Notes: generated from the sequence alone by a model not told the origin. DNA of 64,000 bases from Neisseria zalophi (GCF_008807015.1 NZ_CP031700.1:1426001-1490000); one strand, 5' to 3'; counted from the first letter of the stretch, positions 39,139-48,735 are shown. Program-made: numbers and translations.

Positions 39139-39983
39139 GGGTTGAATCCGAACAGCCATATTTTCAGGGCAATGCGTTTTTTACGCGGCGAGGGAATGGC
39201 GATTTTATATTTCAATACGTTTTCGGCACCATCGGCAATGATTTCGTTTAATAAGGCATAGTAAATGCCGGCCATAATCAAGCCCGGTTTTTGGGCTTTT
39301 TTGTCTTGTTGCGGCAGCAGGGCGACGGCTTCGCGGTAGAGATTGCGCGCGCGTTCGGTTTGAAAGGCCATTAAGGCGGCGAATTCGGGGGTGGGGGTGT
39401 GCTGCATAATCACTTGGGCGGGCACGTTGAAACGTTGCATTTCTTCGGTAGGCAGATAGATGCGGCCGTTGCGGGTATCTTCGCCGACATCGCGGATAAT
39501 ATTGGTTAATTGCAGCGCCAAGCCCATTTTTTCGGCATAGTCTAGGGTGGCCGCTTGGGTGAAACCGAGAATACGGGTTATCAGACGGCCGACCACGCCG
39601 GCGACGCGGTAGCAGTATTGTTTCAGGTCTTCAAAGCGTGCATAGCGCGCCTGTTCCAAATCCATCTGCATGCCGTTGATGATTTCTTCTAGCTCTTCAT
39701 GCGGCAGCGAAAAATCGGCGGCGATGGTTTTTAATGCCTGACAAACGGGGTGTTCGGGCGTTTCGCCGGAAAACACTTTTGCCAAATCGCCGCGCCACCA
39801 GTTGAGCGTGGTTTGTGCGACATGTGCATCGGAATGCTCGTCCACAATATCGTCCAGCTCGCGGCAAAACGCATATAACACGGTCATCGCATCGCGTTTC
39901 GGGGGCGACAGAAAACGAAAACCCGCCAAAAAGCTGGATTGGCTTTCGGCGGCTTTTTGGCGGCAGTATTCGAGCGGTAGCAC
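39135..39983 (-). CDS. hpnD: Presqualene diphosphate synthase HpnD
   Basis: A 282-residue squalene/phytoene-synthase-family enzyme that joins two farnesyl diphosphates. The two Asp-rich motifs LDDIVDE and RDVGED are present, with RVAGVVGRL between them. A GTG start at 39983 is preferred because AGGAA lies 6 bases upstream; the frame to 40055 adds an unrelated tail. It is followed at a 4-base overlap by hpnE. The partner enzyme HpnC is not in the window. Confidence 0.85.
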   Translation of the reverse strand: MLPLEYCRQKAAESQSSFLAGFRFLSPPKRDAMTVLYAFCRELDDIVDEHSDAHVAQTTLNWWRGDLAKVFSGETPEHPVCQALKTIAADFSLPHEELEEIINGMQMDLEQARYARFEDLKQYCYRVAGVVGRLITRILGFTQAATLDYAEKMGLALQLTNIIRDVGEDTRNGRIYLPTEEMQRFNVPAQVIMQHTPTPEFAALMAFQTERARNLYREAVALLPQQDKKAQKPGLIMAGIYYALLNEIIADGAENVLKYKIAIPSPRKKRIALKIWLFGFNP

Positions 39984-40076
39984 GGCGGTTCCTGAAACGT
40001 TTTTATAGTTAGGGGATTGTAGCGGTAAATACCGGTGAGAACAATGACGGCACAATGATTCTGCTATCGGAAGGCT

Positions 40077-40865
40077 TTAGCGGTGTCCGGTCGCGACAAT
40101 ATAAACTATTTTATAATCCAGTGGCAGCATGCCGTTTGGGTCGCGCATGGGTTCGTAGGCCGTCTGAAAACGCTGCCAGCTTTGTTTTCCGGTTAGGCCC
40201 TTGTTGCCGCGTTGCAAGACATGGTTGGCACCGATGTTTTTCAGGCTTCGCAGCAGCGATTCGAGAGTGGGAAAGGTTTGGGTGTAGGTTTCGGTGTGTA
40301 TCTGCACATCGGCAAAGGCTTGAAAGGCCGTCTGAATTTCACTTTCAGTGAGAAACGGGTTCACGGGGGCGGGTTGCCCGACCGACTGCCATGCGGTTTT
40401 GAGTTGGTGCAGGCTGCCGTGGCCGAGGGTGGCGACGGCAGCGGTGCCGTTTTTTCGGATAACCCGTTGCATTTCGGCGGCGGCTTGGTCGAGGTCGCAC
40501 CATTGTACGGCGAGATTGCTGAAACAGGCATCGACGCTGTGGTCGGCCAGCGGCAGGTTTTCGGCGTCGGCAAGGATACAGGCGTCGGCGCGTTGGTGTT
40601 GTGCGATATGGCGCAACATGCCTTCGGCCAAATCGAGCGCCCACACTGTGCCGCCGGAACGGCGGATTTGCTGACTCGTCCAACCGCTGCCCGCGCCGAT
40701 ATCGAGTATGGTGCGGTTATCGAGGCCGTCTGAAAACTGTTGTTCGAGCAGGCGCAGCAGGCGCAGGCCGCTGTGTTGTTGCAGTACGGCGGCGTTGTCG
40801 TAGCTTGCAGCAGCTTGGCTGAATGCGCGGGCGATGTGTTGTTTGTGTAAGGTTTCAGACGGCAT
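40077..40865 (-). CDS. bioC: Malonyl-ACP O-methyltransferase BioC
   Basis: A 262-residue SAM-dependent methyltransferase that caps malonyl-ACP to start pimelate synthesis for biotin. The SAM motif ILDIGAGSGWTSQQI is at about residue 53, followed by ALDLAEGML and DACFSNLAVQWC. Its first codons ATGCCGTCTGAA are an exact 12-mer AT-type DUS, which also supplies the bioF stop. This gives an 11-base overlap with bioF. Confidence 0.9.
   Translation of the reverse strand: MPSETLHKQHIARAFSQAAASYDNAAVLQQHSGLRLLRLLEQQFSDGLDNRTILDIGAGSGWTSQQIRRSGGTVWALDLAEGMLRHIAQHQRADACILADAENLPLADHSVDACFSNLAVQWCDLDQAAAEMQRVIRKNGTAAVATLGHGSLHQLKTAWQSVGQPAPVNPFLTESEIQTAFQAFADVQIHTETYTQTFPTLESLLRSLKNIGANHVLQRGNKGLTGKQSWQRFQTAYEPMRDPNGMLPLDYKIVYIVATGHR
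40854..40865 (-). repeat. DUS encoding the bioF stop and bioC start
   Basis: ATGCCGTCTGAA on the minus strand. The ATG is the bioC start; the TGA near its end is the bioF stop in the other frame. Confidence 0.9.
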
Positions 40866-42012
40866 CTTGCAAGCCTTTTACCAAGGTGTCGATATGGGTA
40901 TCTTCATGGGCGGCGGTGAGCGTAATCCGTAAGCGTGCGCTGCCGGCGGGTACGGTAGGCGGGCGGATAGCGGGTACATACAGCCCGTTACGGCGCAGTT
41001 CGGCCGATACGGATAAGGCGCGCTCGTTGCTGCCGCCTACAAAGGGTTGGATGGCGGTTTCAGACGGCATTAAATAATCGGCCAATCCTGCCTGAGTCAA
41101 GGCCGTCTGAAAACGGCGGATATTGTGCCGCAATTTGGCGCGTAAGTCATCGGCATGGCGGATGCGCTTCAATGCGGCGGCAAGGGCGGCGGCTTGTGCG
41201 GGTGGGAAAGCGGTACTGTAAATCAGGTGGCGGGCGGTTTGGGTGAGGTATTCGGCAACGGTTTGGCTGCATAAAACCGCCGCGCCCATCAGCCCGACCG
41301 CCTTGCCGAAGGTGACCACCAAAATATCGGGGCGAACGCCGACGGCCGCCGCACTGCCGCGGCCTTCTTCGCCGAGTATGCCGATGCCGTGGGCGTCGTC
41401 AATCAGCAGCCATGCGCCGTATTGTTCGCTTAAGGTTTTCAGACGGCCTATATCGGCTTTGTCGCCGTCCATGCTGAATACGCCTTCGCTGGCAATGAGG
41501 ATGGCACTTTCGGGGTGGTCGTTTAATTGTTTTTCGAGAAAGTCGTAGCGGTTGTGGGGGAAACGGCGGTAGCGGGCGGCGCCGAGCATGGCCGCTTCCT
41601 GCATGGAGGCATGGCAGAGTTTGTCGGCCAATAAAATATCGTCTTTTTGCAGCAAGCCCAATAAAACGGCCTGATTGGCGGCATAGCCGCTGGGGAAAAG
41701 CAGCGCGGATTCGTAGCCGAGCCAGTCGGCCAATTGATGTTCTAAGGCTTGGTGTACGTCGGTATAACCTGTTACCAAAGGCGAGCCGCCGCTGCCGGTG
41801 CCGTATTGCGCCAATGCCTGCTGCCATGCGGCAATCACGTCGGGGTCGCGGCTGAGGCCGAGATAGTCGTTGCCGGCAAAATTCAGATAGCGCACGCCGC
41901 CGCTTTCAATATAAGGCGGCAGAGTGTCTGCGCGGCGGGCGGTGCGGCGGCGGTAGGCCGATTGCGCGGTTTTTTTGTCTAATGCGGCTTGCAGGCGGGT
42001 GTTCCAGTTCAT
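40855..42012 (-). CDS. bioF: 8-amino-7-oxononanoate synthase
   Basis: A 385-residue PLP enzyme that joins pimeloyl-ACP (or CoA) and alanine in biotin synthesis. The PLP lysine is in VTFGKAVGLMGA; GGSPLVTGYTDVHQALE and DDAHGIGILGEEGRG are the expected substrate and cofactor segments. It ends in the DUS shared with bioC. It is the first gene of the bioF-bioC-hpnD-hpnE run. Confidence 0.94.
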   Translation of the reverse strand: MNWNTRLQAALDKKTAQSAYRRRTARRADTLPPYIESGGVRYLNFAGNDYLGLSRDPDVIAAWQQALAQYGTGSGGSPLVTGYTDVHQALEHQLADWLGYESALLFPSGYAANQAVLLGLLQKDDILLADKLCHASMQEAAMLGAARYRRFPHNRYDFLEKQLNDHPESAILIASEGVFSMDGDKADIGRLKTLSEQYGAWLLIDDAHGIGILGEEGRGSAAAVGVRPDILVVTFGKAVGLMGAAVLCSQTVAEYLTQTARHLIYSTAFPPAQAAALAAALKRIRHADDLRAKLRHNIRRFQTALTQAGLADYLMPSETAIQPFVGGSNERALSVSAELRRNGLYVPAIRPPTVPAGSARLRITLTAAHEDTHIDTLVKGLQDAV

Positions 42013-42203
42013 ATCTTGGCTGCGGGGCGTAAAGCGCTAAAGTGTCTATGCTTTCAGACGGCCTGTCAAACATATTGGCCGTTTTCGCACTGACTACCAC
42101 GGCAGTTTTTTGATACACTATCGGGTTTTGATATATGACGGCGAAACGGGCGGATACGGTTGTTCTGCACAGAAACAGGCCGTCTGAAATTTTTGGAGCA
42201 TTC

Positions 42204-43583
42204 ATGCTTTTTGATTTAAACCGTTATGCTTTTCCGGTATTTATAAAAGAAGCACGCAAATTGGCGGTTTTGGCGATGCCGATGCTGTTGGCGCAGGTGG
42301 CGCAGGTGGGGGTCAGCTTCGTGGATACGGTGATGGCAGGCGGTGCCGGTAAAAGCGATTTGGCCGCGGTGGCACTGGGCAGTAGTGCGTTTGTGATTAT
42401 CTATGTGACGTTTCTCGGCGTGATGACGGCTTTAAACCCGATTATCGCCCAACTTTTCGGTGCAGGGAAAAAGCAGGAAGTCGGCGAAATGGGGCGGCAG
42501 GGTATTTGGTTTGGCCTGATGCTGGGGATTATCGGTATGCTGCTGATGTGGTTGGCAATATGGCCGTTTAAACTTTATTTGTCGCTCGATAACGATATTA
42601 AAGACATGATGGCGCTGTATATGGTTTTCACCGGTTTGGCGATGCCGGCGGCGATGATACACCGTGCGCTGCATGCGTATGCATCAAGCTTGAATAAACC
42701 GCGGCTGATTATGTTGGTGAGTTTTGCCGCCCTTTTCTTAAACGTGCCGCTGAATTATGCGTTTGTGTATGGCAAATTCGGTATGCCGGCTTTGGGCGGT
42801 GCCGGTTGCGGTGTCGCGACGGCAATAGTGTTTTGGTTTAATGCGACTGCTTTATGGCTTTATGTGGCCAAGCAAAAATATTTTAAACCGTTCGGGTTGA
42901 TGGATAAATTCGACCGTCCTAATGTCGAAACACTCAGGCAGATTTGGTCGCTCGGTGTGCCTATCGGGTTGTCTTTTTTTCTTGAAGTGAGTCTGTTTTC
43001 TTTAATCGTTTTTTTGGTGGCACGTTTGGGTGAGGATTATGTGGCGGCGCAGCAGGTGGTGATCAGTCTGACCAGTGTGATTTATATGATTCCGCAAAGT
43101 GTCGGTGCATCGGGTACGGTGCGGGTGGGGCAGACTATCGGGCGTAGGGAATATGTACGGGCGCGCTATATTGCGGGCGTATCGTTGGTAATGGGTTTGA
43201 TATTGGCTGTTATCACGGCGTTGACATTGGTTTTTTTCCGCGACAGCTTGGCGGGTATGTATACAGACGATGCGCATGTCTTAACGATTGCGGCAACGGT
43301 ATTGCTGTTTGCCGCCGTTTTCCAGTTGGCAGATTCAACCCAATGCGTGGCTTCTTATGCATTGCGTGGTTATAAATTAACAAGGGTGCCGATGTTGATT
43401 CATGCGATGGCTTTCTGGGGCATAGGTTTGGTGCCGGGTTATCTGTTGGCTTTCCATGCCGATATGGGTATTTATGGTTTTTGGACGGCGCTAATCTTCT
43501 CGCTCACGTTTGCCGCTGTTTGTTTGGTGTGGTATTTGGAAAAATACAGCCGTTCGTTTGCACTACGAAAAAGGATGTTGTAA
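42204..43583 (+). CDS. norM: MATE-family multidrug efflux protein NorM
   Basis: A 459-residue inner-membrane protein with about 12 helices, the same length as known neisserial NorM. N-terminal AMPMLLAQVAQVGVSFVDTVMAGGAG and the second-half SLGVPIGLSFFLEVSLFS are typical of the two MATE lobes. It exports cationic compounds and fluoroquinolones by Na+ or H+ antiport. GGAG lies 5 bases before ATG 42204; the frame to 42135 runs through a DUS and is rejected as the start. It overlaps murB by one base (TAATG). Confidence 0.93.
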   Translation: MLFDLNRYAFPVFIKEARKLAVLAMPMLLAQVAQVGVSFVDTVMAGGAGKSDLAAVALGSSAFVIIYVTFLGVMTALNPIIAQLFGAGKKQEVGEMGRQGIWFGLMLGIIGMLLMWLAIWPFKLYLSLDNDIKDMMALYMVFTGLAMPAAMIHRALHAYASSLNKPRLIMLVSFAALFLNVPLNYAFVYGKFGMPALGGAGCGVATAIVFWFNATALWLYVAKQKYFKPFGLMDKFDRPNVETLRQIWSLGVPIGLSFFLEVSLFSLIVFLVARLGEDYVAAQQVVISLTSVIYMIPQSVGASGTVRVGQTIGRREYVRARYIAGVSLVMGLILAVITALTLVFFRDSLAGMYTDDAHVLTIAATVLLFAAVFQLADSTQCVASYALRGYKLTRVPMLIHAMAFWGIGLVPGYLLAFHADMGIYGFWTALIFSLTFAAVCLVWYLEKYSRSFALRKRML

Positions 43584-44614
43584 TGCAGGTTTTGCATAAT
43601 GTGGATTTAACCCCCTTGAATACGTTCGGCCTGAAAGCCCGTGCGCGTGATTTTGTGGTGTTGGCCGATGCCGGCGAGTTGCCCGAATTGGTGAAACTGC
43701 CAGAATTCAACCGCAACAGCGTGCTTTGGCTGGGCGGCGGCAGCAATATTTTGCTGATGAAAGATTATGACGGCTTGGTGGTTCACATTCAAAACAAAGG
43801 GATAGATGAACTTTCCCGTTCAGACGGCATCGTTTATATAGAAGCGCAAGCCGGTGAAACTTGGCACGATTTCGTTTTGAAAACCTTGTCTATGGGCTTG
43901 AGCGGCTTGGAAAACCTGAGCCTGATTCCGGGAACGGTCGGCGCCTCGCCGGTACAGAATATCGGCGCATACGGCGTAGAAGTGAAAGATGTGATTGAGC
44001 GCGTGCGCTGTTTTGATTTGGATACTTCAACGTTTATCACGCTGAGTAATGCCGATTGCCATTTTGCCTATCGCGAAAGCCTGTTTAAGCAGCAGGGCAA
44101 AGGGCGTTATGTGATTGTTTCGGTGGTTTTTGCATTGAAAGAGCAGTTTACCGCCAATGCAGGCTATGGCGATTTGGCGGTGATGCTGGCAGAAAAATGC
44201 GCAGGCAGGCAGGCTACTGCGCAAGATGTTTCCGATGCCGTGTGCACCATCCGTTCCGGTAAACTGCCCGACCCGAAAGTGTTGGGCAACGCCGGTAGTT
44301 TTTTTAAAAATCCGGTGGTGGCCGCCGAGGAGGCGGAGCGTTTGTTATCTGTCTATCCGGATATGCCGCATTATCGGCAGACAGACGGTTCGGTTAAACT
44401 GGCTGCCGGCTGGTTAATCGACCAATGCCGTCTGAAAGGCCATTGTATCGGCGGTGCGGCAGTGCACGACAAACAGGCTTTGGTTTTGGTTAACAAACAT
44501 CAGGCAACCGCCGAAGATGTGGATGCGTTGGCACGCTATATCCGCCATACGGTTAGCGAAAAATTCGGCGTTGTATTGGATACCGAACCCAATTGGCTGC
44601 CGGAAAATTTCTGA
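43583..44614 (+). CDS. murB: UDP-N-acetylenolpyruvoylglucosamine reductase
   Basis: A 343-residue type I MurB that reduces the enolpyruvyl group during peptidoglycan precursor synthesis. The N-terminal NTFGLKARARDFVVL, the FAD motif LWLGGGSNILL, SLIPGTVGASPVQNIGAYG and GNAGSFFKNPVV with the catalytic Ser are present. The ATG at 43583 overlaps the norM stop (TAATG), so the pair is likely co-translated. Confidence 0.96.
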   Translation: MQVLHNVDLTPLNTFGLKARARDFVVLADAGELPELVKLPEFNRNSVLWLGGGSNILLMKDYDGLVVHIQNKGIDELSRSDGIVYIEAQAGETWHDFVLKTLSMGLSGLENLSLIPGTVGASPVQNIGAYGVEVKDVIERVRCFDLDTSTFITLSNADCHFAYRESLFKQQGKGRYVIVSVVFALKEQFTANAGYGDLAVMLAEKCAGRQATAQDVSDAVCTIRSGKLPDPKVLGNAGSFFKNPVVAAEEAERLLSVYPDMPHYRQTDGSVKLAAGWLIDQCRLKGHCIGGAAVHDKQALVLVNKHQATAEDVDALARYIRHTVSEKFGVVLDTEPNWLPENF

Positions 44615-44746
44615 ACCCACTTATTTTTTACATCATCCGGTTTCAGGCCGTCTGAATAAACGGTATATTGTATGATGTGAATATTTTTATCATGATTATA
44701 TCGAAAAGCCGCATTCGGTTTTCCGGCATGAAAAAGGATCTGTACC

Positions 44747-45430
44747 ATGGTTAAAGAAAACAAACAGAGCACATACACACGTATTATCGATGCCGCCTTG
44801 GTGCTGTTTAACGAAGAAGGCGAACGCAATACCAGCACCAACCACATTGCAGCGCATTTAAACATCAGCCCCGGCAATCTTTATTATCATTTCCGCAATA
44901 AAGACGAAATTATCGTGCAGCTTTTCAAACGTTATAGCGAAGATTTGCTGAGTTATCTGCATGATGCCAAGCTGCCCGCCGGTGTGTGCGATGCTATAGA
45001 TTATATGTCGGGCGTTTACGATATTATGTGGCGTTACCGCTTTTTGTTTAACGATGTGAACACCCTGCTGGCCAGAAGTGCCGAGCTTTTGGGCGAACAC
45101 AATAATTTTACCCAAGCCAAAGTGTCGCCGTTATTGGTGAACCTACTTGCCCGTTTAAATAGTTTGGGCATTATGCAGGCCGATGAAATCGCCATGAACG
45201 ATTTGGCTTTGAATATGTGGGTGATTACCAAATACTGGTTTGATTTCGACGGCTCGATACACGGCCGCGCCAAGCTCACCGAAGATTCGAAAGTACGCGG
45301 TATCCAACGCACCCTCAGCCTGTTGCGGCCTTATCTGCGTAAAGAATATTTGGATGAATTTGATAGTACGATGAACAAATTATTGGCGGAATCGAGCCGT
45401 ATACTCAAAAAAACGGCCGAATCAGAATAA
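44747..45430 (+). CDS. TetR/AcrR-family regulator
   Basis: A 227-residue regulator. The DNA-binding helix-turn-helix is in residues 12-58 (RIIDAALVLFNEEG ... HLNISPGNLYYHFRNKDEI), and the rest is a helical ligand domain ending in ESE. No ligand can be inferred. It lies upstream of yejEF, separated by a hairpin at 45496-45518, so it is not obviously their operon partner. Confidence 0.88.
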   Translation: MVKENKQSTYTRIIDAALVLFNEEGERNTSTNHIAAHLNISPGNLYYHFRNKDEIIVQLFKRYSEDLLSYLHDAKLPAGVCDAIDYMSGVYDIMWRYRFLFNDVNTLLARSAELLGEHNNFTQAKVSPLLVNLLARLNSLGIMQADEIAMNDLALNMWVITKYWFDFDGSIHGRAKLTEDSKVRGIQRTLSLLRPYLRKEYLDEFDSTMNKLLAESSRILKKTAESE

Positions 45431-45495
45431 AACGGGATGGTGAAAATTATGCGGTAGGGTAAGGCCGTCTGAAACAATATCCGCCCATCCTGAGC

Positions 45496-45520
45496 AAAGC
45501 CGGCACTATGCCGGCTTTAT
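45496..45520 (+). terminator. Hairpin after the TetR gene
   Basis: AAAGCCGGC and GCCGGCTTT with a 5-base loop; the T run after it is short. Confidence 0.55.
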
Positions 45521-45619
45521 CCATAGCACCTGCGTTTTGATTTCCGTATAAAACGGTATAGTCATAAAGCGATAAAAACGTTATGCTTGCGACCACTTTT
45601 ATAAAACTGCGTATTCCCT

Positions 45620-46642
45620 ATGCATTCCAATTTTTCCCAAAACGCATGGCAGGCATTCAAACGGCACAAACGCGGCTGGCTGGCATGGCGCCTGTTGATT
45701 GTTTTATTCGTTCTGGCCGTGCTTGCGCCTTTATGGAGCAACGACAAACCCTTATGGGTGCGTTATCAGGGGCAATATTATTTTCCGCTGGTGCACACCT
45801 ATAACGAAACCGTATTCGGCGGCGATTTTGAAACGCCAGCCGATTATCTCGACCCGTTGATTAAAAGCAATATCACATCCAACGGCAATCAGGCGGTTTA
45901 TCTGCCTAATCCTTATGCCGCCAATACCCTCAACGATTTTGATACCGACCCCGATCCGGCCAAACCTTCCGAACGCCATCTGCTCGGCACCGACGACCGC
46001 GGCCGCGATGTTTTGGCGCGCTTGGTGTACGGTTTTCGCGATTCGCTGCTGTTTGCACTGGCACTCACTGCCATTACCACCGTTATCGGTGTTTTGGCCG
46101 GTGCCGTGCAGGGCTATTTCGGCGGCAAGGTCGATTTGGTGATGCAGCGTTTTTTGGAAATCTGGGGCGGCCTGCCCGAACTTTACCTGCTGATTATTTT
46201 GTCTTCGTTTTTTAATCCCGGTCTGCTGATATTGCTGGTGTTGCTGACGCTGTTCGGCTGGATGGGGCTTTCTGATTATGTCCGCGCCGAGTTTTTGAAA
46301 AACCGCCAAGCCGATTATGTGCTGGCGGCAAAAAGCATGGGCGTGGGCAACCGCACGATTATGTGGCGGCATATTCTGCCCAACAGCCTAACGCCGGTAT
46401 TGGCGTTTCTGCCGTTCCGTATTTCCGGCGCGGTGCTGGCGTTAACCAGCTTGGATTTTCTCGGCTTGGGCGTGCCCGCATCGCAGGCAAGCTTGGGCGA
46501 GCTTTTGGCGCAGGGCAAAGACAATCTGGATGCATGGTGGATAGGCTTGTCGGCCGTCGGTACGCTGACGGTGATGTTGTTGTTATTGGTGATGATTGGC
46601 GAGGGTTTGCGCTATGCGTTTGATGTTCGGGCGCGGAGTTAA
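45620..46642 (+). CDS. yejE: Peptide ABC transporter permease YejE
   Basis: A 340-residue inner-membrane permease. A hydrophobic first helix, a long periplasmic loop (residues about 45-125, ending in HLLGTDDRGRDVLARLVYG) and five further helices match the DppC/YejE group. The EAA loop ADYVLAAKSMGVGNRTIMWRHILPN contacts the ATPase. It is followed by yejF after 5 bases. YejB and the binding protein YejA are not adjacent upstream. Confidence 0.9.
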   Translation: MHSNFSQNAWQAFKRHKRGWLAWRLLIVLFVLAVLAPLWSNDKPLWVRYQGQYYFPLVHTYNETVFGGDFETPADYLDPLIKSNITSNGNQAVYLPNPYAANTLNDFDTDPDPAKPSERHLLGTDDRGRDVLARLVYGFRDSLLFALALTAITTVIGVLAGAVQGYFGGKVDLVMQRFLEIWGGLPELYLLIILSSFFNPGLLILLVLLTLFGWMGLSDYVRAEFLKNRQADYVLAAKSMGVGNRTIMWRHILPNSLTPVLAFLPFRISGAVLALTSLDFLGLGVPASQASLGELLAQGKDNLDAWWIGLSAVGTLTVMLLLLVMIGEGLRYAFDVRARS

Positions 46643-46647
46643 ATGAT

Positions 46648-48189
46648 ATGAATATTCTCGAAATCGAAAACCTAAACGCTGCGTTTCCCGGTAACAAAGT
46701 CTTGCACGACATTAACCTCAACGTAAAAACAGGCCGAAAATTGGCGATTGTGGGTGAAAGCGGCAGCGGCAAAACCGTGTTGGCACAAGGTATTATGCGC
46801 CTGAATCCGGCCGTATCGTTTACAGGCCGTCTGAAATTCAACGGGGAAAACCTGTTGGATAAATCCCCGCGCCAATTGCAGAAGCTGCGCGGGCGCGAAA
46901 TCGGTATGGTTTTTCAAGAACCGATGACGGCTTTAAATCCGGTGATGCGGGTCGGCAAACAGATTGCCGAAGTATTAACGCTGCATCTGGGTTTGCCGGC
47001 CAAGCAGGCATGGGAAAGGGCGGTGGCTTTATTGGCGGAAACCGGTATCCGCGACCCCGAAGAAAAGATATTTGCTTTTCCGTTTCAGCTTTCCGGCGGA
47101 CAGCGGCAGCGGGCGATGATTGCGATGGCAGTGGCGGCCGAGCCTAAGCTATTGATTGCCGACGAGCCGACAACCGCGCTCGATATGGCGGTGCAGGCGC
47201 AAATTTTGGATTTGCTTGCCCGTTTGCAAGCCGCCCATAATATGACTTTGGTGTATATCAGCCATGATTTGAATTTGGTGCGCCGTTTTGCTGACGATAT
47301 CGCCGTGATGCAAAACGGGCGTATTGTCGAGCAGGGCGTTACCGAAACAGTATTTACCAATCCGCAACACGAATACACCAAAATGCTGTTGAACGCGGGT
47401 GCGGTTCGGCAGGTGCAGCCGTTGGCGGAACAGGCGGAAACGGTATTGGAAGCCGACCGTATCAGTGTGGCCGTTAGCGAGCGGGCGGGGTGGTTGAAAA
47501 AGCGCAGTAAAGTATTGTTGCATCCGCTGTCATTCGATTTAAAGGCGGGCGAAACTTTGGGTATTATCGGCGAGAGCGGCAGCGGCAAAACCACATTGGC
47601 CAAAGCGGTTATGCGCTTAATGCGTTCGGAAGGCCGTCTGAAAATCAACGGGCAGGAGTGGCAGCCGCTGTTGCGCAAAGAAATCCAAATGGTGTTTCAA
47701 GACCCGTTCGGTGCGTTTAACCCGCGTATGAACGTGTTTGATATTGTTTCGGAAGCCTTGCGGGTGCACGAGCCGGAAATCGGCCGCCAAGCCATGCGCG
47801 AACGTGTGGTTGCCGTGTTGCAACAGGTCGGCCTGCCCGATGATATTCTTGATCGCTACCCTCATGCTTTTTCGGGCGGGCAACGGCAGCGGCTGGCGAT
47901 TGCCCGCGCCATTATCGTGCGCCCGAAAGTGTTGGTGCTCGATGAACCGACCAGTGCTTTAGATGTGCAGCGACAGCAGCAGATTTTGGAATTGCTGGCC
48001 GATTTGCAGAAAAAATACGGTTTGAGTTTAATCATTATCAGCCATGATTTGGCCGTTATCCGTGCATTGTCGCATCGGGTGATGGTGTTGAAAGACGGGC
48101 ATGTGGTCGAGCAGGGCGTATTGGAAGCCGTGTTTGAAAAACCTGATGCAGACTATACACAAAAGCTATTGTCTTATTACAACCCTTGA
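46648..48189 (+). CDS. yejF: Peptide ABC transporter ATPase YejF (two domains)
   Basis: A 513-residue protein with two ABC ATPase domains. Walker A GESGSGKTVL and GESGSGKTTL, signature LSGG/FSGGQRQR in each half, and Walker B LLIADEPTTAL and LVLDEPTSAL are all visible. It powers the YejE-type permease for peptide or microcin-C-like import. A DUS lies in the first half. It begins 5 bases after yejE. Confidence 0.93.
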   Translation: MNILEIENLNAAFPGNKVLHDINLNVKTGRKLAIVGESGSGKTVLAQGIMRLNPAVSFTGRLKFNGENLLDKSPRQLQKLRGREIGMVFQEPMTALNPVMRVGKQIAEVLTLHLGLPAKQAWERAVALLAETGIRDPEEKIFAFPFQLSGGQRQRAMIAMAVAAEPKLLIADEPTTALDMAVQAQILDLLARLQAAHNMTLVYISHDLNLVRRFADDIAVMQNGRIVEQGVTETVFTNPQHEYTKMLLNAGAVRQVQPLAEQAETVLEADRISVAVSERAGWLKKRSKVLLHPLSFDLKAGETLGIIGESGSGKTTLAKAVMRLMRSEGRLKINGQEWQPLLRKEIQMVFQDPFGAFNPRMNVFDIVSEALRVHEPEIGRQAMRERVVAVLQQVGLPDDILDRYPHAFSGGQRQRLAIARAIIVRPKVLVLDEPTSALDVQRQQQILELLADLQKKYGLSLIIISHDLAVIRALSHRVMVLKDGHVVEQGVLEAVFEKPDADYTQKLLSYYNP

Positions 48190-48214
48190 AATTTTATCTG
48201 CCAGCCCCTATGCT
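48186..48214 (+). promoter_or_regulatory. Possible sigma-70 promoter for trxA
   Basis: TTGAAA at 48186-48191 and TATGCT at 48209-48214 with 17 bases between. It overlaps the end of yejF and lies about 60 bases before the trxA start. Confidence 0.45.
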
Positions 48215-48271
48215 GTTAAGTATCACGCAACCAAATGGTTTCGGTTTAACAAATCACTCTAAGGAAAAAAC

Positions 48272-48601
48272 ATGAGCAGCGATTTAATTGTACATGCTAC
48301 CGACAGCACTTTCGAACAAGACGTTTTGAAATCGGATGTTCCCGTATTATTGGACTTTTGGGCACCATGGTGCGGCCCTTGTAAAATGATTGCCCCCGTT
48401 TTAGACGAAGTAGCCGCCGAGTTTGAAGGCCGTCTGAAAGTGGTAAAAATCAACGTTGATGAAAACGAACAAATCCCGGCACAATTCGGTGTACGCGGTA
48501 TCCCCACGCTGATGGTATTCAAAAACGGCGAAAATGTTGCTACTAAAGTGGGTGCGTTAGCCAAAGGTCAATTGGTTGCCTTTGTAAATGCTTCTATCTA
48601 A
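48272..48601 (+). CDS. trxA: Thioredoxin
   Basis: A 109-residue thioredoxin. The redox site [10 protein letters not shown] has Cys34 and Cys37; the cis-Pro loop is in RGIPTLMVF. It reduces disulfides in cytosolic proteins. AAGGAAAA precedes the start. A DUS lies in the coding region, and a DUS-pair terminator follows. Confidence 0.97.
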   Translation: MSSDLIVHATDSTFEQDVLKSDVPVLLDFWAPWCGPCKMIAPVLDEVAAEFEGRLKVVKINVDENEQIPAQFGVRGIPTLMVFKNGENVATKVGALAKGQLVAFVNASI

Positions 48602-48640
48602 CAAACAGACTATCTGCCCATAAATAGGGTTGTTGTCTTC

Positions 48641-48674
48641 AAAGGCCGTCTGAAAAAATTCAGACGGCCTTTTC
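48641..48674 (+). terminator. DUS-pair terminator after trxA
   Basis: AAAGGCCGTCTGAA and TTCAGACGGCCTTT with a short A-rich loop and T residues after it. Confidence 0.8.
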
Positions 48675-48694
48675 CATCATTTGCCTGCATGGGC

Positions 48695-48700
48695 TATAAT
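48695..48700 (+). promoter_or_regulatory. -10 box for lptE
   Basis: TATAAT 36 bases before the lptE start. A weak TTTCCA lies 18 bases upstream of it. Confidence 0.4.
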
Positions 48701-48735
48701 CGCAGCCTGTCCTGTATCCAAGGAAAGATACATTT

